The notes beneath the pieces are model-generated. The model saw only the letters and a list, made by a program, of their open reading frames with translations, ran no database searches and was not told where the DNA came from. Of a stretch of DNA of 5,109 bases, positions 1 through 5,109 are shown piece by piece. Where the stretch lies: assembly GCA_012841255.1 (NCBI GenBank), contig DUUZ01000108.1, positions 1 to 5,109 on the forward strand, given 5' to 3'. Every line of letters starts with the position of its first letter. Position 1 is the stretch's first letter. This DNA comes from Clostridiaceae bacterium (lineage in GTDB: Bacteria; Bacillota; Clostridia; Saccharofermentanales; DTU023). The position numbers and the translations under genes were made by a program.

Positions 1-1
1 C

Positions 2-1300
2 CCGGATAAAAGCTTGGTTTTCTATTCCGAGGGCAGCGGTTTTTACAAGTATTTTTCTGGCTACATCGACTATGTCCTGGATCATTCCGATCTCGCGGTC
101 CACTATGTCACCTCCGATTTCAATGACCGTATCTTCGAACAGAAAAGAAAAGGCCTGGAGACCTATTACATCGGCCCCCTGGCCCTGATCCAGTTCATGA
201 TGCGCATGGATGCCGACATGGTGGTCATGACCACACCCGACCTGCAGAACTACCACATCAAGCGGTCCCTGGTCCGCAAGGATGTGGAATACGTCTACCT
301 GGACCACGGCATGACCAGCTTCCACCTCATGCTGCGAAAAGGGGCTCTGGACCATTTTGATACCATCTTCTGCTACGGCCCCAACCATATGGAGGAGGTC
401 CGGCAGACGGAGGCCCGCTACGGGCTGCCGGAAAAGCGCCTGGTCCGGACAGGCTACCCCCTCCTGGATTCCATGCTGGACAGTGTCAGGGAACTGGGGC
501 CGGTCGAAAACGATCCCCCCATCATCCTGATCGCCCCCTCCTGGCAGGAGGACAATCTCCTGGAATACTGTCTGGATGAGATTCTTGCACCCCTGCTCCA
601 AACGGATTTCCGCCTGATCGTACGGCCCCATCCCGAGTTCGTCAAGCGCTTCCCAAAGAAGATAGAGGACATGGTGGACCGCTATAAAGACTATCCTGAT
701 GAACGTCTGCTCTTCCAGACGGATTTCTCCTCCAGCGAAACGGTCTATACGGCCGACCTGGTCATGACGGACTGGTCCTCCATCGCCCAGGAATTCTCCT
801 ATGCCACGGGCCGGCCCTCCCTCTTCATCAACACGCCCATGAAGGTCATGAACCCGGACTACCAGGATATCCAGGCGGTAGCGCTCGACATCTCGCTTCG
901 GGATGTCATCGGCATCTCGGTCGGCCTGGAGGATCTCCCCCGCCTGGCAGAAATAGCGGAGGATCTCATCCGGCATCGGGAGACCTGGCGGAACAGGATC
1001 CAGGCGGCAGTTCGGGAGAATATCTTCGATATCGGCTCCGGGGCCAGGGGGGGCGGCCAATACATCCTGGACCGGCTCTTCAGGAAAGAAAGTGCAAGTG
1101 AAGAACTTTCCCTTCTCCCCCGGGTGGAGGAACAGCTCCGCACTCTTTCGGCGGACGGCATCCCCGACCCTGAAAAAGCAGAAAGATTTTTAGCCAAAAA
1201 AATGGAAACAGAGCCGGACGGACAAAGCCGCGGAGCCATTCTTCTGGAACTTTTAGACGGACTTTCAGGGCAGGCTGAGGACCGGAGGGAAGACGCATGA
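2..1300 (+). CDS. CDP-glycerol glycerophosphotransferase-family protein (5' end outside window)
   Basis: The frame is open to the left edge. The TTG at 14 is very unlikely to be the start, because the codons before it (from base 2) are open and the protein begins abruptly at a family-typical strand reading VFYSEGSGFYKYF. So the N terminus lies upstream. The 432 visible codons match the catalytic region of the CDP-glycerol:polyol-phosphate glycerophosphotransferase family (TagB/TagF-like, PF04464). Seen are: the HYVTSDFND stretch near 101-132; DHG at 302-310; an IAPSW strand at 530-544; RPHPE at 623-637; and MTDWSS at 764-781, followed by an EFSYATGRPSLF stretch. In characterised TagF the His residues of the HG and RPHP motifs are catalytically important. 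The family moves glycerol-phosphate (or ribitol-phosphate) from CDP-polyol onto a growing wall teichoic acid or related polymer at the inner membrane face. No membrane segment is visible. About 70 charged residues after the conserved domain (from about 1080) look like a variable tail. It overlaps the next gene by four bases. Family assignment is firm; donor, acceptor and polymer are not determined. Confidence 0.9.
   Translation, partial: PDKSLVFYSEGSGFYKYFSGYIDYVLDHSDLAVHYVTSDFNDRIFEQKRKGLETYYIGPLALIQFMMRMDADMVVMTTPDLQNYHIKRSLVRKDVEYVYLDHGMTSFHLMLRKGALDHFDTIFCYGPNHMEEVRQTEARYGLPEKRLVRTGYPLLDSMLDSVRELGPVENDPPIILIAPSWQEDNLLEYCLDEILAPLLQTDFRLIVRPHPEFVKRFPKKIEDMVDRYKDYPDERLLFQTDFSSSETVYTADLVMTDWSSIAQEFSYATGRPSLFINTPMKVMNPDYQDIQAVALDISLRDVIGISVGLEDLPRLAEIAEDLIRHRETWRNRIQAAVRENIFDIGSGARGGGQYILDRLFRKESASEELSLLPRVEEQLRTLSADGIPDPEKAERFLAKKMETEPDGQSRGAILLELLDGLSGQAEDRREDA
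1284..1288 (+). promoter_or_regulatory. Shine-Dalgarno of the membrane sulfatase-fold gene
   Basis: GGAGG lies eight bases before the ATG at 1297, inside the last codons of the upstream gene. It supports this ATG over the in-frame ATG at 1312 and fits coupled translation across the ATGA junction. Confidence 0.8.
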
Positions 1301-3234
1301 AAAAAGAGCGGATGAAACTTCTGGCCTTCCTGCCCCTCTTCTTTTTCCTGCAGAGCCAAAGGGTCCATGCCTACATTGATCCGGCCACGACCACCTATCT
1401 TCTGCAGATCGTCTCTGCCCTGGTCATCACCCTGGGCGTCACGGCCGGGGTCTTCTTCAGCCGCATCCGCATGTTCTTCCTGGACGCCCGGGTCCGGCTG
1501 ACTGAAGTCTGGATCCGGATCAGGAACAAGGAGGCCCGGGGCAAAATACCCGGCTCCCCTCCCAAGACGGGGGCCCTTCCCTTTGGCCGCAGGCTCCTGA
1601 CCGCCTCCCTGACAAGCCTGGCCTTCTACTTCACTTTCGCCGTCTTCGGGGTCTACGACCTTTACATGTCCAACCTGACCTCCTTCAATTTCCCGCCCGG
1701 GGCTCTTTTCCCCTCCCTGCTCCTAATGGCCTCCCTGGCCTTCGTCCTGACCAGCCTCCTGGTCGCAGCTTTCCGGGGAGGGGCCTTCCGGGCCTTGATC
1801 TCGCTTTTGACCGGCCTTCTTCTGGCCGGCTTCCTCCAGGGCAATTTCCTCAACCCCGCCCTGGGACTCCTGACCGGTGACGCCATCGCCTGGGAGAGCA
1901 TGCGGGGGGCCATGCTGGGAAATCTCCTGATCTGGGCAGCCCTCCTCCTCTTCCCCTTCCTGCTTGGCCGGATCAGCCGCAAGGCCTGGTCCTTTGCGGT
2001 CCGCCTGATCCCCCTGGCCCTGATTGCCGCCCAGCTGATCTCCATGGGAGTCATCGCCTTCTCGCCCAAGGAATCGCCGCCTCCGGCAGGCGGCCACTAC
2101 CTGTCGTCCGAGGGTATCTATGAGCTGGGCCAGGAGGAGAACCTGATCGTCATTGTCCTGGACCGTCTGGACAACCGGTTCATCGGCCAGGTCATGCGGG
2201 ACGAGCCGGGTTTCTTCGACCAACTGGAGGGTTTTACCCGCTTTACCGACAACACCTCCCTTTACAGCCAGACCTTCCCCTCGGTCACCCAGATGCTGAC
2301 CGGAGAGGACTACCATTTTGACCGGAACGCCTCCGCCTATATGACCGAAGCCTGGCAGGAAGGCTCCTTCATCCCCCGCCTCCAGGAGGAAGACTTCGAT
2401 TGCCGGCTTTACATGCAGCAGGGCTATGCCTTCAGCCAGGCCCGGGATCTTGCCGGCCTGGCCGGCAATGTCGTCCGCGGCAGCATCCGGCTGGATGCCC
2501 TGCCGGCAGTGAAAAACTTCCTGGGCCTGTCAGCCTTCCGCTATCTGCCGCTGACGGCCAAGCCCTTTTTCTGGACCTCCACGGACAGCTTCGGGAAACT
2601 GTCTGAGCTGGGAGCGGACCCGCCCCCCTACACCACGGACGATGCGGCTTTCCACCAGGGGCTGGACCGGGAGGGGCTGCGAATCAGGGACCAGCGGAAA
2701 AACTTCCTCTACATCCATCTGAACGGCCCCCATGCCCCCTATACCCTGGATCCCTGGGGCTATCCGGCCCCAGAGGGAAAGGCCACCCTCCTGTCCCAGA
2801 CCAAGGGCAGCTTCCGCATGGTCTTCAAGTACCTGGACCAGCTCCGGTCGCTGGGCCTTTACCAGTCCTCCACCATCGTCATCACGGGGGACCACGGAGC
2901 CCGTCAAAATGACACCCGGCCCCTGGAGCAGGCCATAGTCACCGGCCTCTTTGTGAAGCCCGCCGGCCGGTTGAAAGAGCCTTTGGATACCAGCCGGGCC
3001 CCCGTCTCCTCCGACAATCTCCGCCCCTTCCTCCTGAAAGAGGCCGGCATCCCCTTGAAACCCGGCGAGGCAGGCTATTTCGATGTCCCTTATGATGCCG
3101 AAGCGGACCGCTTTCTCTATCACCGCATCTACGCCTATGAAGGCCGGCCGGCCAGACTTCTGACCTACAGGATCCGGGGCGACGCCAACAATTTCAACAA
3201 CTGGACCCTGCTGGAGGAGACCGAAATTAAGTAG
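1297..3234 (+). CDS. Polytopic membrane protein with extracellular sulfatase/LtaS-like (alkaline phosphatase superfamily) domain
   Basis: The protein has 645 residues. Residues 7-25 form a signal-like hydrophobic stretch ending VHA, followed by a YIDPATT motif (26-32) and a helix at about 34-54. Further helices lie near 100-120, 137-158, 164-182, 206-224 and 233-255. The basic loops (55-99, 159-165, 225-236) alternate so that the large C-terminal domain (about 260-645) sits outside the cell. That domain has the alkaline-phosphatase-superfamily landmarks in order: strand LIVIVLD with Asp289 as a likely metal ligand; TFPSVTQMLTG (326-336), which aligns with the sulfatase CxPSRxxLLTG signature but has Thr326 at the nucleophile position; GPHAPY with His479; and TGDHG with Asp532/His533 as likely metal ligands. 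Thr at that place is what LtaS-type phosphoglycerol transferases use. The only Cys is residue 369, so formylglycine sulfatase activity is unlikely. I infer a transferase or hydrolase acting on a phospho-group of a surface polymer or lipid. It overlaps the CDP-glycerol transferase gene (ATGA) and is probably in the same operon. Family fold is confident; the reaction is not. Confidence 0.85.
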   Translation: MKKERMKLLAFLPLFFFLQSQRVHAYIDPATTTYLLQIVSALVITLGVTAGVFFSRIRMFFLDARVRLTEVWIRIRNKEARGKIPGSPPKTGALPFGRRLLTASLTSLAFYFTFAVFGVYDLYMSNLTSFNFPPGALFPSLLLMASLAFVLTSLLVAAFRGGAFRALISLLTGLLLAGFLQGNFLNPALGLLTGDAIAWESMRGAMLGNLLIWAALLLFPFLLGRISRKAWSFAVRLIPLALIAAQLISMGVIAFSPKESPPPAGGHYLSSEGIYELGQEENLIVIVLDRLDNRFIGQVMRDEPGFFDQLEGFTRFTDNTSLYSQTFPSVTQMLTGEDYHFDRNASAYMTEAWQEGSFIPRLQEEDFDCRLYMQQGYAFSQARDLAGLAGNVVRGSIRLDALPAVKNFLGLSAFRYLPLTAKPFFWTSTDSFGKLSELGADPPPYTTDDAAFHQGLDREGLRIRDQRKNFLYIHLNGPHAPYTLDPWGYPAPEGKATLLSQTKGSFRMVFKYLDQLRSLGLYQSSTIVITGDHGARQNDTRPLEQAIVTGLFVKPAGRLKEPLDTSRAPVSSDNLRPFLLKEAGIPLKPGEAGYFDVPYDAEADRFLYHRIYAYEGRPARLLTYRIRGDANNFNNWTLLEETEIK

Positions 3235-3293
3235 ATTCCCCCTGGCAGGCGGAAGAAGCGTCCTGTACACTGCTTAGTGGATAAGGATGTTAT
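3235..3293 (+). other. Short intergenic gap, no clear terminator or promoter
   Basis: This 59-base gap separates the membrane sulfatase-fold gene from the ABC exporter. I see no GC-rich hairpin followed by a T run. The only inverted repeat noticed is four base pairs (CACT at 3268-3271 and AGTG at 3276-3279), too short to call. No sigma-A-like -35/-10 pair stands upstream of the start. Read-through transcription from the upstream genes is therefore possible, but a weak or non-canonical promoter cannot be excluded. Confidence 0.5.
3283..3287 (+). promoter_or_regulatory. Shine-Dalgarno of the ABC exporter gene
   Basis: AAGGA sits six bases before the ATG at 3294. Another ATG at 3287 overlaps this site but opens a different frame with no recognisable protein, so the ATG at 3294 is preferred. 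Confidence 0.75.
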
Positions 3294-5078
3294 ATGAGAG
3301 AATACCGGTCAATTCTTCCCTTTCTTCAAAAGAACAAATGGCGCTACCTGCTTGGCATCGCAGCCCTGCTTTTCGTCAACGCCGCCAATCTTCTGGTCCC
3401 CCAGGTCATGCGGATCTTCACCGACTGGGCCCAGGAGGGTGTGCTGAATGCCCAACGGATCGCCTGGGCGGCCTGGGGCATCGTCATCCTGGGACTGACG
3501 GTGGCCGCAGGCCGCTATGTCTGGCGGATCTACATCTTCGGGACGGCCCGCAGGCTGGAACACTGGCTGCGGGACCTCCTCTTCCAGAAGTATCTCAGCC
3601 TGGACGACCACTTCTTCAACCACCACCGGACGGGCGACCTCATGGCCCATGTCACCAACGACGTCCTCATGGTCCGAAACTCCATGGGCGGCGGCATCAT
3701 ACTCATCACTGATGCGATTTTTATGAGCCTTTTCACCGTCTTCATGATGATCTACACGGTCGGTCTCAAGACCGCCCTGGTGGCCCTGGGCGCCCTCCCC
3801 TTCATCACGGTCATGGTCCTGGGACTGTCCCGTCCCCTCCACAGGAGGAGCCGGGCCGTCCAGGATACCTTCTCCGACCTGACGACCGAGGTCCAGGAAA
3901 ATATCTCGGGCATCAACAATATCAAGGCCTTCGGAATCGAGGAGAACCAGCTGGCCTCCTTTGAGGAGGTCAACCGGACCTACCAGGAAAAGAACATGGA
4001 CCTCCTCCGGCTGAGCGCTCTTTTCGACCCCCTGATCCAACTTATCTCGGGCGTTGCCCTGGCCATCTTCATCTTCTTCGGCATCCAGAGGATGCAGGCG
4101 GGCTTTTTATCCCTGGGGGATTTTATCGCGGTCCTGAATTATGTCCTCCTTATGGTCTGGCCCCTCATGGCCATCGGCCTGGTCGTCAACAGCTTCCAGC
4201 GGGGCATCGCTTCCATGGGCCGGATCAATGAAATCCTGGCCGCCCGGCCCCGGGTGGAGGAAGCTCAAAACCCGGCCTGCTCCGGCAGCGGTGAAGGAGC
4301 GCCCGTCCGCATTGAATTCCGGGATGTCTGGTTCCGCTACGGGGACGGCCTGCCCTGGGTCCTGAAGGGCGTAAGCTTCACCCTGGATAAGAACGAGAGC
4401 CTGGCCATCCTGGGCCGGACCGGGACGGGCAAGACCACTTTGCTCATGCTGCTTCTTCGCCGCTACGATGTCAGCTCAGGCCAGATCCTGGTCAACGGCA
4501 AGGATGTCCGGGACCTGTCCTACGAGGAGCTTTATTCCTCCATCGCCCTGGTGGAGCAGGAAACCTTCCTCTTCTCCCGGACCATAGCCGGCAACATCGC
4601 CTTCTCGGCCGATGGGCAAAGTGACCTGGACAAGGTGCAAGAAGCCGCCGCCTTCGCCCGGGTGGCAGGCGATATCGAGGCCATGCCCGACGGCTACGAA
4701 ACCTGGGTGGGCGAACGGGGGGTCACCTTGTCCGGGGGCCAGAAACAGAGGCTGGCCATCGCCCGGGCCTACTACCGGGAGCCCCGGGTCCTGGTCCTGG
4801 ACGATTCCCTGTCAGCTGTGGACACCAACACCGAACGGGATATCCTCCGGCATCTGGAGGACCTCCATCAGAGCCTGATCCTGGTCAGCCAGCGGGTGTC
4901 GACGGTCCAAAGGGCCGACCGCATCCTGGTCCTGGAGGACGGGGTCATCGCCCAGGCGGGCCGTCACGACCAGCTTTTGGAAGAGCCGGAAGGCTTTTAT
5001 GCCCGCCTCTATCAAAGGCAGCTCCTGGAGCATGAATTAAAGGGAGAGGAGGGCAAGGAAGATGAGTCAGAACTTTAA
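3294..5078 (+). CDS. Half ABC exporter, MdlA/YheI(BmrC)-type, degenerate ATPase subunit of a heterodimer
   Basis: The protein has 594 residues, the usual size for a fused membrane-domain plus ATPase half-exporter of the inner membrane. Six helices are visible near 17-38, 56-76, 133-156, 159-178, 247-267 and 281-302. The segment TTEVQENISGINNIKAFGIEENQ resembles the MdlA/YheI family. The ATPase domain has A-loop Tyr349, Walker A GRTGTGKT (374-381, Lys380), Q-loop Gln422, signature LSGGQ (479-483), Walker B VLVLD (499-503) and D-loop SAVD (507-510). Two catalytic positions deviate: the residue after Walker B is Asp504 instead of Glu, and the switch loop reads SQRVST with Gln533 in place of His. 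This pattern is known from the degenerate subunit of heterodimeric exporters such as TM287/288 and BmrCD, so ATP hydrolysis should depend mainly on the partner's residues. The partner gene begins inside this one with a 17-base overlap. Substrate cannot be read from sequence; drugs, lipids or peptides are all possible for this family. Confidence 0.92.
   Translation: MREYRSILPFLQKNKWRYLLGIAALLFVNAANLLVPQVMRIFTDWAQEGVLNAQRIAWAAWGIVILGLTVAAGRYVWRIYIFGTARRLEHWLRDLLFQKYLSLDDHFFNHHRTGDLMAHVTNDVLMVRNSMGGGIILITDAIFMSLFTVFMMIYTVGLKTALVALGALPFITVMVLGLSRPLHRRSRAVQDTFSDLTTEVQENISGINNIKAFGIEENQLASFEEVNRTYQEKNMDLLRLSALFDPLIQLISGVALAIFIFFGIQRMQAGFLSLGDFIAVLNYVLLMVWPLMAIGLVVNSFQRGIASMGRINEILAARPRVEEAQNPACSGSGEGAPVRIEFRDVWFRYGDGLPWVLKGVSFTLDKNESLAILGRTGTGKTTLLMLLLRRYDVSSGQILVNGKDVRDLSYEELYSSIALVEQETFLFSRTIAGNIAFSADGQSDLDKVQEAAAFARVAGDIEAMPDGYETWVGERGVTLSGGQKQRLAIARAYYREPRVLVLDDSLSAVDTNTERDILRHLEDLHQSLILVSQRVSTVQRADRILVLEDGVIAQAGRHDQLLEEPEGFYARLYQRQLLEHELKGEEGKEDESEL
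5047..5052 (+). promoter_or_regulatory. Shine-Dalgarno of the second ABC exporter gene
   Basis: A full AGGAGG lies eight to nine bases before the ATG at 5062, within the coding end of the first half-transporter. It decides the start of the overlapping downstream gene and suggests efficient coupled translation of the two subunits. Confidence 0.8.
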
Positions 5079-5109
5079 GGACCTGGACGACCGCCAGGCA
5101 GAAAAGAGG
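5062..5109 (+). CDS. Start of downstream gene, probably partner half ABC exporter (3' end outside window)
   Basis: Sixteen codons are visible, starting at an ATG after a strong AGGAGG and remaining open to the right edge. They encode a polar, charged N terminus beginning MSQNFKDLDDRQ, with no membrane segment yet. The gene overlaps the end of the first half-transporter by 17 bases in another frame. The visible residues alone do not identify it. The inference that it is the MdlB/YheH(BmrD)-type partner rests on the tight overlap and on the degenerate ATPase site upstream, which needs a catalytically competent partner. Partner subunits of this type often carry an extra polar N-terminal stretch before the first helix, which fits. 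Confidence 0.7.
   Translation, partial: MSQNFKDLDDRQAEKR

Noticed and set aside
14..16. TTG at 14 as the start of the first gene
   Set aside because: The frame is open upstream to the window edge, no Shine-Dalgarno can be seen in the few bases available, and the family normally has more sequence before this conserved strand.
1662..2316. Long open frames on the minus strand opposite the membrane protein gene
   Set aside because: They are composition shadows of a G+C-rich gene: the translations are low-complexity Arg/Gly/Glu/Gln-rich with no recognisable domain, and the + strand protein has clear helices and catalytic motifs.
3268..3279. Inverted repeat CACT-GCTT-AGTG in the intergenic gap
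   Set aside because: Only four base pairs with no flanking extension and no T run; expected by chance and not a terminator or a convincing operator.
3264..3293. Possible promoter (TGTACA at 3264-3269 and TGTTAT at 3288-3293, 18-base spacer)
   Set aside because: The -10-like hexamer would abut the start codon, so transcription would begin inside the gene, and both hexamers match the consensus poorly.
3287..3712. ATG at 3287 opening a 141-codon frame just before the ABC exporter start
   Set aside because: It overlaps the exporter's Shine-Dalgarno region and its translation becomes Pro/Gly/His/Arg-rich without any domain; the exporter frame from 3294 is clearly the coding one.
2530..4040. Long minus-strand open frames of about 245 codons (2530-3270 and 3309-4040)
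   Set aside because: They lie antisense to well-supported coding sequence, have Gly/Val/Asp-rich translations typical of the reverse strand of C-ending codons, and show no family motif.

Overview
The window is a compact stretch of bacterial chromosome with every gene on the + strand. It holds the 3' part of one gene, two complete genes, and the first 16 codons of a fourth. Base composition is G+C-rich (roughly 60% by eye, with strong C/G preference at third codon positions). Start sites have GGAGG/AGGAGG/AAGGA-type Shine-Dalgarno sequences. The gene families (CDP-glycerol polymerase-type glycosyl/phosphotransferase, a YIDPATT-type membrane sulfatase-fold protein, and an MdlA/YheI-type half ABC exporter) point to a Gram-positive Bacillota member. 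A high-GC member of the Clostridia or a relative is my best guess; genus cannot be assigned from the sequence alone.

Region 1 (2-3234) is a two-gene cell-surface polymer module. The first gene enters from the left edge and encodes a cytoplasmic CDP-glycerol glycerophosphotransferase-family (PF04464-like) enzyme with DHG, RPHPE and MTDWSS motifs. Its stop codon overlaps the next start codon in an ATGA junction, so the genes are probably translationally coupled. The second gene encodes a 645-residue polytopic membrane protein: a signal-like N terminus, about six transmembrane helices, and an extracellular alkaline-phosphatase/sulfatase-fold domain. In that domain the nucleophile position is Thr, as in LtaS-type phosphoglycerol transferases, instead of the Cys/Ser of true sulfatases. 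The simplest reading is that one enzyme handles polyol-phosphate groups inside the cell and the other transfers or hydrolyses a phospho-substituent outside. The actual polymer is unknown.

Region 2 (3235-3293) is a 59-base gap with no convincing terminator or promoter and a good ribosome binding site at its end.

Region 3 (3294-5109) is a heterodimeric ABC exporter operon. The first half-transporter (594 aa) is complete and carries the degenerate ATPase site: Asp at the catalytic Glu position and Gln at the switch-loop His position. The second gene starts inside it with a 17-base overlap and a strong Shine-Dalgarno, and is cut by the right edge. It is expected to be the partner half-transporter. 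The exporter may be co-transcribed with the surface-polymer genes, but nothing here shows a functional link.

I found no RNA genes, mobile elements, CRISPR arrays or significant repeats. The window looks like ordinary chromosomal sequence; the least described part is the membrane sulfatase-fold protein and its coupling to the CDP-glycerol transferase.
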